A stretch of DNA of 64,000 nt, taken from positions 1 to 64,000 of the forward strand of contig NZ_JAHHZO010000008.1 in the NCBI RefSeq assembly GCF_018760785.1, written 5' to 3'. Source of the stretch: Rhizobium sp. CSW-27. GTDB taxonomy: Bacteria; Pseudomonadota; Alphaproteobacteria; Rhizobiales; Rhizobiaceae. The notes under the pieces were generated by a model that was given only the letters and a program-made list of their open reading frames with translations, was not told where the DNA came from and searched no databases. Below are positions 18,028 to 27,421 of the stretch, one piece after another. The stretch's first letter is position 1, and each line of letters begins with the position of its first letter. Both the position numbers and the translations under genes were made by a program.

Positions 18028-19638
18028 TCAGTCCTGCCGCTCATAGGCGAAGCGGGAAAAATCCGCGGGCCTTGCCCGGCCGGAGGTGTCGAAGGCGATC
18101 ATGCCGACGAAGGCGCCGGTGAAGGAGCCGTGCTCGCCGCGCCCGCCCTCGTCGGAAATGACCCCGGCATCCAGAACCGGTCCGAGGGGTTGCCAGTTGC
18201 CGCCTTCGCCAAGCCGGAAGGAAAACTGCAGGTCGTTGTCCGTCACATCCATGGCCAGATGCACCGCGCCGTCGCCGATCGCCTCGCCGCTGCCTGCCGG
18301 GAAGCTCATCCGCCCATGCGGAAAGTCGCCGGGGCAGGAGAAGATGGTCACCACCCGGCCCAGTTTCTCATGCAGCGTCACGACGAGTGCGTGGAACTTG
18401 TGCCGGTTGTAGTAATGCGTCAGGCCCGCCACCTGCTGATAGGTATCCGGCTCGAATTCCAGTACGGTCTCGGCGCGGAAGCGATGATGCTCCTGCCGCC
18501 GCGCCACCAGGGCCTGCTCGAACCAGGAGCCGATGCTTTCGCGGCCATGGAGCCTCAGAACGCCCGGTCGCTCGGTCAGGGAAAAGATGCGCTCAGGCTC
18601 CGGCGTGCGCAGCCACTGGAAATCCTCGGGCAACGCCGGCTGGTCGAACAGGTAGTCGATCCGCGCCGGGGTCACCTGCGGCTCCACATCCGTCGGCGCC
18701 TGAACATCGACCGAAGGAACGGTGCCGCCATCGTCCAGATACAGCCAATCGTCGCGCCACACGCATTTCTGCAGCGCCGTCTCGCGGCCCAGCGTGCAGC
18801 GGCGTCCGGGCGCAAGCGGCCGGCCACACAGATGGGTATGATAGGCCTCGCCCTCTGGCGTCTCGACATATTGCCCGTGACCGGCCCGCTGCAGCACGGC
18901 ATCCGGATGATCCTTGGAGGTGATGAGATGCATGGCCGGGTGCAGTTCGTAGGGCCCATCGATCCGGCGCGAGCGGGCCATGGTCACCGCATGGTCATAG
19001 CCGGTGCCGCCCTCGGCCGTGGTGAGATAGTACCAGCCATTGCGCTTGAAGAGATGCGGCCCCTCGACAAGGCCGAGCGGGCTTCCGGCGAAGATGTTGC
19101 GGATCGGCCCGGTGAGACGCCCGGTCGCCGCATCCCATTCCTGCAGCAGAATGCCGTCGAAGGCCGGGCTTTTCGGCGCGCCCCCATAGCTTTCGGTGCG
19201 GTGGTTCCACTGCATGTTGACGAACCACTTGCGGCCGTCATCGTCGTGGAACAGCGAGGGGTCGAAGCCCGACGAGTTCACATAGACCGGATCGGACCAT
19301 TCGCTCTCGATGGTCGGCGCGGTGACGATGTAGTTGTGGGCGTCCTTGAAGTTGCCGTCGTAGCGCTTCACGTCGGTATAGACGAGCCAGAACTGCCCGT
19401 CGGCATGGGAGAGGCACGGCGCCCAGATGCCGCAGCTGTCGGGATTGCCGCGCATGTCGAGCTGCGCCTTGCGCTCCAGCGGCCGGCGCACCAGCCGCCA
19501 GTTCACCAGGTCGCGCGAGTGGTGGATCTGCACGCCGGGATACCATTCGAAGGTGGAGGTGGCGATGTAATAGTCCTCGCCAACGCGGCAGATGGAGGGA
19601 TCGGGGTTGAACCCCGGCAGGATCGGATTGCGGATCAT
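18028..19638 (-). CDS. GH43 family beta-xylosidase (subfamily 11/12-like)
   Basis: This 536-residue protein would release terminal beta-linked xylose (or arabinose) from short oligosaccharides in the cytoplasm; there is no signal peptide. It matches the length and order of Selenomonas-type beta-xylosidase: NPDPS near the N terminus (general base D13), HNYIVTA, GFDPSLFHDDDG (D126, pKa modulator) and EGPHLF (acid E192), then the GHGQYVETPEGEAYHTHLCG and LGRETALQKC segments and a C-terminal beta-sandwich. It is the last gene of the minus-strand sugar operon, 75 bases after the Gfo/Idh/MocA gene. Exact specificity (xylosidase versus arabinofuranosidase) cannot be settled from sequence alone. Confidence 0.88.
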   Translation of the reverse strand: MIRNPILPGFNPDPSICRVGEDYYIATSTFEWYPGVQIHHSRDLVNWRLVRRPLERKAQLDMRGNPDSCGIWAPCLSHADGQFWLVYTDVKRYDGNFKDAHNYIVTAPTIESEWSDPVYVNSSGFDPSLFHDDDGRKWFVNMQWNHRTESYGGAPKSPAFDGILLQEWDAATGRLTGPIRNIFAGSPLGLVEGPHLFKRNGWYYLTTAEGGTGYDHAVTMARSRRIDGPYELHPAMHLITSKDHPDAVLQRAGHGQYVETPEGEAYHTHLCGRPLAPGRRCTLGRETALQKCVWRDDWLYLDDGGTVPSVDVQAPTDVEPQVTPARIDYLFDQPALPEDFQWLRTPEPERIFSLTERPGVLRLHGRESIGSWFEQALVARRQEHHRFRAETVLEFEPDTYQQVAGLTHYYNRHKFHALVVTLHEKLGRVVTIFSCPGDFPHGRMSFPAGSGEAIGDGAVHLAMDVTDNDLQFSFRLGEGGNWQPLGPVLDAGVISDEGGRGEHGSFTGAFVGMIAFDTSGRARPADFSRFAYERQD

Positions 19639-19713
19639 CGGGTTTTCCTTGTCGCGGTCAACGTCGGGCCGGCCGGCCGCACCCTGTCCCCTGGGCGCAG
19701 CCGACCGTCGCCC

Positions 19714-20847
19714 TCAGCGCAGCAGCGCCTGGGCTTCTTCGATGCCGAGCGCAGCCGGCTGGGTGCAGGTGGTGACCATGTCGATGAAACGGCCTTCCTC
19801 GCCTGATTTCAGGATGCCGGTCATCACGTCGATGCCATGCAGCGTCCTGTCCAGCGAGCAGCGGGCGTCGCGTCCCTCGATCAGCGCCATGGCCATGTCT
19901 GCAAGACCGGCGGTGCGATAATTGGCGCGCGGGCCGCGCGGGCTTTCCTGGTTCGCCTTGCCGAACGGATGGTCCCATTCCTCCAGCGGCTGGATATCGG
20001 TATTGCGGCCGGAAGCCTCCACCTTGCCACCGAAGAAGTTCGGATCGGGCACGAAGATCGAGCCTTCCGTGCCGTAAAGCTCCATGTTGGCATGGCGGTG
20101 CGCCCAAACATCCCAGCTCGCCGAAAGGGTCACCGTGGCACCGCTGACGAATTCCAGCAGCGCATGGATCGTCGTCGGCGTCTCGACCGGGATCACGGTG
20201 CCGGCCAGGGGCTGGCTGGTCACGGTGCGTGTCGGGCTGGCCATGGAGGTCAGCGCGCCCACCCGCTTCACCGGGCCGATGAGGTTGATCAGGTTGGCGA
20301 TGTAATAGGGGCCGAGATCCAGGATCGGCCCACCGCCCGCCAGGAAGAAGAAGCCGGGATTGGGATGCCACATTTCCATGCCGGGGCTCATGACGTGGCA
20401 GGTGCCGGACGTGATGCGGCCGACGCCCCCCTCGTCGATATGCTTGCGGGCCAGCTGATGGGCACCACCAAGGAAGGTGTCTGGCGCGCAGCCGATCGCC
20501 AGCCCCTTCGCCTTGGCAAGCGCCCGCAATTCCTCGCCCTCCTCCAGCGAGAGCACCAGCGGCTTTTCCGAATAGACATGCTTGCCCGCCTCCAGAATTG
20601 CCCTGGAGACGGAAAAATGCGAGGCGGGGATCGTCAGGTTGACGATCACGTCCAGCTCGTCATTGGCGAGCAACTCGTCGATCGATTGCGCCGCAACGCC
20701 GTATTCCTCGGCGCGCAGTTCGGCTGCATTGCGGTTCAGGTCCGCGCAGGCCAGCATCTTGAGCCCCTTGAACAGGGGCGCAAGCGAGAGATAGGTGGTC
20801 GAGATATTGCCGCATCCGATGATGCCGACGCCAAGTTCCTTCGCCAT
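19714..20847 (-). CDS. Gfo/Idh/MocA family sugar oxidoreductase
   Basis: A 377-residue NAD(P)-dependent dehydrogenase. The N-terminal Rossmann fold has GIIGCGNIS (residues about 8-16), and the conserved EKP lysine motif appears as YSEKPLVLS, followed by the alpha/beta C-terminal substrate domain with GGGPILDLGPYYI. Members oxidise or reduce sugars, inositols or sugar acids. It lies 24 bases after a TIM-barrel isomerase gene and upstream of GH43, a combination common in sugar catabolic operons in which a keto-sugar intermediate is made. It is probably co-transcribed and controlled by the LacI regulator at 29065. Substrate unknown. Confidence 0.9.
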   Translation of the reverse strand: MAKELGVGIIGCGNISTTYLSLAPLFKGLKMLACADLNRNAAELRAEEYGVAAQSIDELLANDELDVIVNLTIPASHFSVSRAILEAGKHVYSEKPLVLSLEEGEELRALAKAKGLAIGCAPDTFLGGAHQLARKHIDEGGVGRITSGTCHVMSPGMEMWHPNPGFFFLAGGGPILDLGPYYIANLINLIGPVKRVGALTSMASPTRTVTSQPLAGTVIPVETPTTIHALLEFVSGATVTLSASWDVWAHRHANMELYGTEGSIFVPDPNFFGGKVEASGRNTDIQPLEEWDHPFGKANQESPRGPRANYRTAGLADMAMALIEGRDARCSLDRTLHGIDVMTGILKSGEEGRFIDMVTTCTQPAALGIEEAQALLR

Positions 20848-20871
20848 GGGGCGCTCCGCAAATGTCAGGGG

Positions 20872-21633
20872 TCAGTAGGTTTCGAAGGCCGCCAGCGAGC
20901 GGGTGATCAGCCGGTCGATGTCGTTCGGATTGTCGTGTTCCACCACGAAATGCCTGGCGGATGTCTTGCGCAGCGCAGCCATCAGTTCCTTCCACGGCAC
21001 CGTGCCGTGGCCGACATCGGCCCAGCCGTCTTCGTCGGCATTCTCGCCCGGCGCGGCAATGTCCTTCACATGCACGGCCCGAATGCGTTTGCCATAGCTT
21101 TCGATCCAGGCGAAGGGATCGGCCTTGCCGCGCACCACCCAGGCAATGTCGGCCTCCCAGGCAAGATCCGGTCCGCCGGCAAAAATCTGCTCCTGCGGCG
21201 TGGAGCCGTCCTCCAGCGTTCTGAATTCGAAGTCATGATTGTGCCAGCCGAACACGTAGCCGGCATCCTGATAGCGCTTTCCCGCCTCCTGCAGGCGCTG
21301 GCCGAAGGCGAACCAGCCGGCGGCATCGGCGGGCCGCTGGTCGGGCAGCAGATAGGGGCAGTAGATCGCCTCCATGCCGAGTGTCCTGGCGATGGCAAGC
21401 GCCTGCTCCGGCTGTTTCTCGAGAAGATCGAGGCCGAAATGGCCGGTCGGCATGGTCAGGCCCGCCGCATCGAGATCGGCCCTGAGAGCCTTCAGCGCCG
21501 CCTCGTCCATGCTGGCATAGATGGCGCCATAGCCTTCCACATGCGTGTAGCCGGCCTGAGAGAGCTTTTTCAGCACCTCCGACAGCGGCGGAAAATTGCG
21601 GGCGCTGTAAAGCTGGAAACCAAGTTCGGTCAT
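20872..21633 (-). CDS. sugar phosphate isomerase/epimerase (xylose isomerase-like TIM barrel)
   Basis: This 253-residue protein belongs to the AP-endonuclease-2/xylose isomerase-like TIM barrel family. Visible features are FQLYSAR at strand 1, HVEGYG, the metal-site region GWHNHDFEF, and EADIAWVV, AVHVKDI and FVVEHDNP, which carry the His, Asp and Glu metal ligands of the family. These enzymes isomerise or epimerise sugars or keto-inositols using a divalent metal. Its gene partner, the Gfo/Idh/MocA enzyme, starts 24 bases downstream, suggesting that the two act in sequence. Function within the family cannot be fixed. Confidence 0.85.
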   Translation of the reverse strand: MTELGFQLYSARNFPPLSEVLKKLSQAGYTHVEGYGAIYASMDEAALKALRADLDAAGLTMPTGHFGLDLLEKQPEQALAIARTLGMEAIYCPYLLPDQRPADAAGWFAFGQRLQEAGKRYQDAGYVFGWHNHDFEFRTLEDGSTPQEQIFAGGPDLAWEADIAWVVRGKADPFAWIESYGKRIRAVHVKDIAAPGENADEDGWADVGHGTVPWKELMAALRKTSARHFVVEHDNPNDIDRLITRSLAAFETY

Positions 21634-21677
21634 GTCATCCTCCCGGGCCGTGATGGCCCCTGCTGGGTCAAGAACAC

Positions 21678-24110
21678 TCAGCCTGCCGTGGAGCAGGACT
21701 GCAGATCGTAAATCCGGAACGACGGTTCGCCGTCGCTTTCGGACGAAGGGATAAAGGTGATGCGGTGGCTTTCGCCGGCGGCAAGGTCGAAGGCATTGTC
21801 GGAGAAGCGGCCGGGCGTGTCGCTTTCCACCATCACGTAAAGGCCGAGGCCCGCGCTTTCGACCGTGATGTCATAGCCGCCGCGCGGCGCTGGCGAGACG
21901 GTGAGGCCAAGGCCGGCCGGCTGCAGCACCAGCGCCTTGTAGCTGCCATGAACGTAATGGCCGCTGCCACCCATGCCGTTGCCGGCGGTGAAGCTCCAGG
22001 CCAGCAGCGTGTCGGCCGGCAGGCTTGCCGCATCCACCACCGCCGCCACCACGGCGGCATCCGGCGGGCAGACCAGCTCGACGGTCTCGACCGTGCGCCG
22101 GTCGCCGGAGAGCGTCAGGTGCTGGATGACAAGCGTCAGCGCCACGTCGGCCAGCGTGTCGTTGACCGCCGAGAAGCGGATCTCCCGGCCGTCCTCGGAG
22201 GGAATGGCGCAGACCGCCACCGGCTGGAAGAAGCGGCGCGCCAGATAATGCAGCACCTTCCAGCCGCCACCGTAATCGAGGCTCGACCAGGAGGCCACCG
22301 GCCAGGTGTCGTTGAGCTGCCAGTAAAGCGTGCCCATGCAATGCGGCTTCAGCGAACGCCAGTAGTCCACCGCGGTGCGGATGGCGAGCGCCTGCTGCAC
22401 TTGGCTGAGATAGACGAAATTGGCAAAGCCTTCCGGAAAGCGGAAATAGCGGAACATGGTGGCCGCGATGCGTTCGTTGCCGCCGACATTTTTCTGGTGC
22501 AGTTCCATCACCGGCGAGGCAATGTTCATGTCCTTTTCCGCCGCATAGCTGCGGATCACCGGCAGCGAGGTGTAGGACTGGAAGCCGAATTCCGAGCAGA
22601 AGCGCGGCCGCACCTTGCGGTAATCCTCGAACGGCTTGTTCTCGTGCCAGACGGACCAGAAATGCATGTCGCCGGACCCGTCGGCATGCCAGGCATCGCC
22701 ATAATCCATGTAGCCGGTTGCCGGGCTGGAGGGCCACCAGATCGCCTCGGGAGAGGCCGCCTTCATCGCCTGCTCGATCGTCCGGTTCAGCCGGTCGTAG
22801 GAGACGAGGTAGCGGTCGCGGTTCTCGATCGATTGCTTGAACCAGGTCAGCGCACCGACCAGTTCGTTGTCGCCGCACCACAGCACGATCGAGGCATGCG
22901 AGGCGAGCCGGCGGACCTGATAATCCACCTCCGCCGCCACGTTGCCGAGGAAATCCGGCGTCGAGGGATAGAGGTTGCAGGAGAACTGGAAATCCTGCCA
23001 GACCATCAGGCCGAATTCGTCGCAGAGATCGTAGAACCAGTCCGCCTCGTAGAAGCCGCCGCCCCAGACTCGGATCATGTTCATGTTGGCGTCGACCGCC
23101 GATTGCAGAAGATCGCGCGTCTTCTCCACGCTGGTCAGCGAGAACAGCGCATCGGCCGGAATCCAGTTGGCGCCGCGGCAGAAGATCTCGCGGCCGTTGA
23201 TGCGCAGGGCAAAACGGCTGCCGGCCGCGTCGGGGTCGGTCAGAAGCTCGGCGGTGCGCAGGCCGATCCTGCGCGTCACCGTTTCGTCTGGCAGCGCGAC
23301 GGTCAGCGTATAGAGCGCCTGTTCGCCGCTGCCGGCCGGCCACCAGAGACGCGGCTGGTCGATCTCGAAGCGGTAGGCCACCTGAGTTTCGCCGGCATTC
23401 ACCCCGCAGTCCAGCCGCACGCGCTCCTCGCCGAGCGACAGCACCACCGGCACCACGCCGGGAGCCGCGGCAAACAGCGTGACGGTCACCGCCACCTCGA
23501 CCCGGTCCGGGTGATGCGTCTGGCGCGTGGTGACGTGCTCGATGCGCGCCGCCTCCAGTTTCCTGAGCGCAATCGTGCCGTAAAGGCCAAGCGGCGCGAG
23601 CGCGATGTTCCAGTCCCAGCCGAAATGGCATTGCGGCTTGCGCAGCATGTTGCCGTTCGGGATCGGCGAATTGCCGGTGTGGTAGGGAATGTAGAAGGGC
23701 TGGCGTGCCTGCCGCGCCGCTCCTTCGCGAACGCTGGAATGAAAGAGGATGCGGATGCGGTTGTCACCGCTCTTTAAGGAAGTACCGACCGACGGACGAT
23801 AACGGCGGAAGCAGTTGTCCGCCTCAAGCACCACCTGCCCGTTGATCTCCACGGTCGCCACCGTGTCGAGATCGGTGATGTCGAGATACCAGTCGCCCTC
23901 GGCATCCTCCAGCACGAAATCCTGCTCGATCTGCCAGTCCTGCTCGGCGACCCAGCCGAGATCAAGTTCGTTGCGGCCGACATAAGGGTCCGGAATGAGG
24001 CCGGCATTCTTCAACGCCGTGTGCACATCGCCCGGAACCGGCATCAGCGCCTGGGTTTCCCCATCAAGGGATGACAGCCGCCAGTTACCGGCGAGATCAA
24101 GGGTGGTCAT
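21678..24110 (-). CDS. GH2 beta-mannosidase
   Basis: This 810-residue enzyme would remove non-reducing beta-mannose from manno-oligosaccharides. The order is an N-terminal jelly-roll (LAGNWRLSS, YVGRNELDLGWV), the NMLRKPQCHFGWDWN stretch typical of the mannosidase branch, an immunoglobulin-like domain, then the TIM barrel with NMNMIRVWGGGFYE, WCGDNE (acid/base E416) and FCSEFGFQS (nucleophile E507), and C-terminal sandwich domains. No signal peptide is seen, so the substrate is probably imported by the adjacent ABC transporter. It lies 151 bases downstream of the ATPase gene, with a palindromic repeat in the gap. Galactosidase and glucuronidase branches of GH2 are less likely given these motifs. 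Confidence 0.9.
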   Translation of the reverse strand: MTTLDLAGNWRLSSLDGETQALMPVPGDVHTALKNAGLIPDPYVGRNELDLGWVAEQDWQIEQDFVLEDAEGDWYLDITDLDTVATVEINGQVVLEADNCFRRYRPSVGTSLKSGDNRIRILFHSSVREGAARQARQPFYIPYHTGNSPIPNGNMLRKPQCHFGWDWNIALAPLGLYGTIALRKLEAARIEHVTTRQTHHPDRVEVAVTVTLFAAAPGVVPVVLSLGEERVRLDCGVNAGETQVAYRFEIDQPRLWWPAGSGEQALYTLTVALPDETVTRRIGLRTAELLTDPDAAGSRFALRINGREIFCRGANWIPADALFSLTSVEKTRDLLQSAVDANMNMIRVWGGGFYEADWFYDLCDEFGLMVWQDFQFSCNLYPSTPDFLGNVAAEVDYQVRRLASHASIVLWCGDNELVGALTWFKQSIENRDRYLVSYDRLNRTIEQAMKAASPEAIWWPSSPATGYMDYGDAWHADGSGDMHFWSVWHENKPFEDYRKVRPRFCSEFGFQSYTSLPVIRSYAAEKDMNIASPVMELHQKNVGGNERIAATMFRYFRFPEGFANFVYLSQVQQALAIRTAVDYWRSLKPHCMGTLYWQLNDTWPVASWSSLDYGGGWKVLHYLARRFFQPVAVCAIPSEDGREIRFSAVNDTLADVALTLVIQHLTLSGDRRTVETVELVCPPDAAVVAAVVDAASLPADTLLAWSFTAGNGMGGSGHYVHGSYKALVLQPAGLGLTVSPAPRGGYDITVESAGLGLYVMVESDTPGRFSDNAFDLAAGESHRITFIPSSESDGEPSFRIYDLQSCSTAG

Positions 24111-24198
24111 GATGTCACTCCTTCAGGCCTGCGCATTTTGGCGAAAGGCCCCTCTGCCCTGCCGCACCTTGGGTCGAGCCGCCTGTACCTGCCTGTCG

Positions 24199-24246
24199 AT
24201 CGGCCCCACGTGGGGGAGATGACCGGCAGGCCGGAGAGGGGCTTTC
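24199..24246. repeat. dispersed palindromic intergenic repeat, copy A
   Basis: Sequence of the form GATCGGCCCCACGTGGGGGAG then GATGACCGGCAGGCCGGAGAGGGG. It shares the core GGGGGAGATG-N-CCGGCAGG...GAGGGG with copies at 41811-41849 (reverse orientation) and 49104-49151. It fills most of the gap between the ATPase and beta-mannosidase genes. Confidence 0.65.
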
Positions 24247-24261
24247 TGCAGGCTGCAGACA

Positions 24262-25350
24262 TCAGATCCGGTCTTCCGTCTCGGCGTCGAACAGGGAGGC
24301 AAGGCCCATGTCGAAGCTCATGCGCACCCTGGCGCCCGGGGCATAGCGGCGAGCGCCACCGATGCGCACCGACATGGTATGGCCGGCATGGTTCAGCCAC
24401 AGCAGGTTGTCGGCGCCCATCGGCTCCTCGATATCGACCACCGCCTCGTGCAGCTCCGGCGAATTGACATCGCTGTCAATCATGACGTGTTCCGGGCGCA
24501 GGCCGAGAACCACCTTGCGGCTGGGCGCAAGCGGTTCGGACGCATCATAGGCGTCGAGCGCGAAGCTGACCCCATGGGTGGTGAAGACGGGGCGATCGCC
24601 GGAAAGCGCAATCTCGCCGCGCAGAAAATTCATCGAGGGCGAGCCGATGAAGCCGGCAACGAACAGGTTCTTCGGCCGGTTGTAGATGACGATCGGGTCA
24701 TCGAGCTGCTGAATGACGCCGCTCTTCATGATGGCGATGCGGTCGGCAAGCGTCAGTGCCTCGATCTGGTCATGCGTCACGTAGATCATGGTGTTCTTCA
24801 GCTGCTGGTGCAGGCGCTTGATTTCCACGCGCAGTTCCGAGCGCAGCTTGGCGTCGAGGTTGGAGAGCGGCTCGTCGAACAGGAACACGTCCACATCGCG
24901 CACCAGGGCGCGGCCGATGGCGACGCGCTGGCGCTGGCCACCGGAAAGCTCGGCGGGCTTGCGCTTCAGAAGCGGGCCGATCTGCAGGATCTCGGCGGCG
25001 CGCGCCACCCGCTTGTCAATCTCCGCCTGCGGCACCTTGGCCACCCGCAGCCCGAAGGAGAGGTTCTTTTCCACCGTCATCTGCGGATAGAGCGCATAGG
25101 ACTGGAACACCATGCCGATGCCGCGGTCCTTGGGTTCTTCCCAGGTCACGTTGCGGTCCTTGATGAAGATCTGGCCGTCGGTCGGCTCCAGCAGGCCGGC
25201 AATGCAGTTGAGCAGGGTCGACTTGCCACAGCCGGACGAGCCGAGCAGCACGAGAAACTCACCGTCGCGAATATCGAGATTGAGGTCCTTGAGCACGGTG
25301 ACCGAGCCGAAGGAAAGGGAAAGATCACGAATGGAAACGCTGGTTGCCAT
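24262..25350 (-). CDS. sugar ABC transporter ATP-binding protein (UgpC/MalK/MsmK type)
   Basis: This 362-residue ATPase energises the sugar importer. Walker A is GSSGCGKST (about residues 37-45), the Q loop FQSYALYPQMTV, the signature LSGGQRQRVAIGRAL, Walker B VFLFDEPLSNLD and the switch His in YVTHDQIEA. A C-terminal TOBE/regulatory region follows (GLRPEHVMI). It starts 4 bases after the MalG-like permease gene ends, so translation is probably coupled. MalK-family ATPases pair with two permeases and one binding protein, all of which are present here. Confidence 0.93.
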   Translation of the reverse strand: MATSVSIRDLSLSFGSVTVLKDLNLDIRDGEFLVLLGSSGCGKSTLLNCIAGLLEPTDGQIFIKDRNVTWEEPKDRGIGMVFQSYALYPQMTVEKNLSFGLRVAKVPQAEIDKRVARAAEILQIGPLLKRKPAELSGGQRQRVAIGRALVRDVDVFLFDEPLSNLDAKLRSELRVEIKRLHQQLKNTMIYVTHDQIEALTLADRIAIMKSGVIQQLDDPIVIYNRPKNLFVAGFIGSPSMNFLRGEIALSGDRPVFTTHGVSFALDAYDASEPLAPSRKVVLGLRPEHVMIDSDVNSPELHEAVVDIEEPMGADNLLWLNHAGHTMSVRIGGARRYAPGARVRMSFDMGLASLFDAETEDRI

Positions 25351-25354
25351 GGGC

Positions 25355-26296
25355 TCAACCTTTTACTGCGCCGGCGGCGATGCCGCGGACGAACAATCTG
25401 CCGGAGATGAAATAGACGATCAGGGGCACGGCGCCGGTCAGAAGGGTCGCGGCCATGTTGACATTGTATTCCTTCACGCCCTGCACCGAGTTGACGATGT
25501 TGTTGAGCTGCACCGTCATCGGATAGCTGTCCGGCCGGGTGAAGACGACGCCGAACAGGAAGTCGTTCCAGATGCCGGTCACCTGCAGGATCATTGCCAC
25601 CACGAAGATCGGCAGCGCCATGGGCAGCATGATGCGGAAATAGATCTGCCAGAAGCCGGCGCCGTCGATGCGGGCCGCCTTGAACAGCTCTTCCGGCAGC
25701 GAGGTGAAATAGTTGCGGAAGAGCAGCGTCAGGATCGGCATGCCGAAGATGGTATGGACGATGACGAGGCCGGTCAGCGTGCCGTAGACGCCAAGCTCGC
25801 GCAGCAGGATGACGATCGGATAGATCATCACCTGGTAGGGAATGAAGGCCCCGACGATCAGGATCGAGAAGAACAGGTCGGCGCCCTTGAAGCGCCAGTT
25901 GGCAAGCGCGTAACCGCTGACCGACGCAACCGCGATCGACACGACCACGGACGGCAACAGGATGCGCACCGAATTCCAGAAGCCGCGCGAAAGCCCGTCG
26001 CAGTTCAGCCCGGTGCAGGCCGTCGCCCAGGCCTTCACCCAGGGCTCGAAGGTGATCTCCACCGGCGGCGAGAAGATGTTGCCGAGCCGGATTTCCGGCA
26101 TGCCCTTCATCGAGGTGACCACCATCACGTAGAGCGGCAGCAGGTAATAGAGCGCGGCGAGGCCCAGCAGACCGTACAGGATGATGTTGCGGCGCGAGAG
26201 GATCTTGCGCGGCTTCCTGCCGCGCGGCCCGGCAACCTCGGCCGAGACCGCGTCGAAGCCGGCGGCGGCGGTGTTGAGTGAGCTGACATTAGCCAC
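25355..26296 (-). CDS. sugar ABC transporter permease, MalG type
   Basis: This 313-residue inner-membrane permease has about six hydrophobic segments, the first at IILYGLLGLAALYYLLPLYVM. The EAA loop that docks the ATPase is visible as EELFKAARIDGAGFWQIYF followed by a RIMLPMALP strand. The gene overlaps the MalF-type permease gene by 8 bases (26289-26296). The N terminus carries an extra 30 or so polar residues before the first membrane span. Confidence 0.9.
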   Translation of the reverse strand: MANVSSLNTAAAGFDAVSAEVAGPRGRKPRKILSRRNIILYGLLGLAALYYLLPLYVMVVTSMKGMPEIRLGNIFSPPVEITFEPWVKAWATACTGLNCDGLSRGFWNSVRILLPSVVVSIAVASVSGYALANWRFKGADLFFSILIVGAFIPYQVMIYPIVILLRELGVYGTLTGLVIVHTIFGMPILTLLFRNYFTSLPEELFKAARIDGAGFWQIYFRIMLPMALPIFVVAMILQVTGIWNDFLFGVVFTRPDSYPMTVQLNNIVNSVQGVKEYNVNMAATLLTGAVPLIVYFISGRLFVRGIAAGAVKG

Positions 26297-27191
26297 GCTT
26301 CTTCCCTCCGAATTCGAGATAGGCCCAGGGAACGATGATGATGGCGACCGTGATCAGCATCATGGTGGAGGCGGCAAAGCCCTGCCCCAGGTTCTGCGCC
26401 TGGAACATGTAGTCATAGACGTACTTCGCCGGCACTTCCGAGGCGATGCCCGGCCCGCCGCTGGTCTGCGCCACCACCAGGTCGTAGACCTTGACGATCC
26501 CGCTGGCGATCAGCACCAGCGTGGTGATGAACACCGGCCGCATCATGGGAATGATGATGAAGATATAGGTGCGCCACATCGGGATGCCGTCGACACGCGC
26601 GGCCTTCCAGATGTCCTCGTCGATGCCGCGAAGCCCCGCCAGCATCAGGCACATCACCAGCCCGGTTCCCTGCCACAGCCCGGCAATCAGGATGCCGTAG
26701 ATGACGATGTCGGAATTGTAGAGCGGGTCGAAGGTGAAGCCGGGAAAGCCGAGGCTGCGCACGATCGACTGGATGCCGTATTCCGGGTTGAGGATCCACT
26801 GCCAGACGAGACCCGTCACGATGAAGGACAGGGCAAACGGATAGAGGAAGATGGTCCGGAAGGTGTTCTCGAAACGGATCTTCTGGTCCATCAGCGCAGC
26901 CAGCACGAAGCCGATGACCAGGCTGAAGATCAGCGAGAGAATGCCGTAGATCGCAAGATTCTGGATCGAGATGATCCAGCGCGGCGCATCCCACAGGCGT
27001 TCATACTGCTCCAGCCCGACGAATTTCAGCCGGGGCAGCAGCTTGGAATTGGTGAAGGAATAGACAACCGTCCAGACCGTGCCGCCCAGGAAGACGACAA
27101 GCGCGATCAGGATCATCGGGATCAGCGCGATCTTGGAATTCAGGTTGCGGAAAAGCTGGCTTGGCCGCCCAGCCGGCGCGTGGGACCTCAT
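26289..27191 (-). CDS. sugar ABC transporter permease, MalF type
   Basis: This 300-residue polytopic protein begins with a cytoplasmic segment, then a membrane span (IALIPMILIALVVFLGGTVW) and about five more. The EAA motif appears as EDIWKAARVDGIPMWRTYIF followed by IIIPMMRP. It forms the translocation pore with the MalG-type protein encoded immediately downstream. It follows the binding-protein gene after 230 bases that contain a strong stem-loop. Confidence 0.9.
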   Translation of the reverse strand: MRSHAPAGRPSQLFRNLNSKIALIPMILIALVVFLGGTVWTVVYSFTNSKLLPRLKFVGLEQYERLWDAPRWIISIQNLAIYGILSLIFSLVIGFVLAALMDQKIRFENTFRTIFLYPFALSFIVTGLVWQWILNPEYGIQSIVRSLGFPGFTFDPLYNSDIVIYGILIAGLWQGTGLVMCLMLAGLRGIDEDIWKAARVDGIPMWRTYIFIIIPMMRPVFITTLVLIASGIVKVYDLVVAQTSGGPGIASEVPAKYVYDYMFQAQNLGQGFAASTMMLITVAIIIVPWAYLEFGGKKRG

Positions 27192-27370
27192 GCTGCATCA
27201 TCCTCCTCAAGGGCCATCGGGGGCTCCGGCCCGTCGTTTCCCGCCTGGCGGGCGGCAAGGCTTGGCCGGGATGCATGGCGACGCAACAGCACGCAAGAAC
27301 AGGGCTTCGCCGTCATTGCGTCCGCGGCCGGCCGCCATGCATGGGGTTTATGCTGCGCGGGGAGCGGGAC

Positions 27371-27403
27371 GGGCGACCGCCGCGCCAAAGGCGAGGCGGC
27401 CCC
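27371..27403 (-). terminator. stem-loop between binding-protein and permease genes
   Basis: The transcript can fold CCGCCGCGCC against GGCGAGGCGG around an AAA loop, about 20 bases after the binding-protein stop. No long U tract follows. Hairpins here commonly act as partial terminators or mRNA stabilisers that keep binding-protein levels above those of the permeases. The rest of the 230-base gap shows nothing recognisable. Confidence 0.45.
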
Positions 27404-27421
27404 CATACCCCTCCCGTGCGA

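Noticed and set aside
17492..18046. Plus-strand frame of 184 codons upstream of the adhesin
   Set aside because: Overlaps the GH43 gene end, includes the 17955-17985 hairpin, no motif and no convincing ribosome site.
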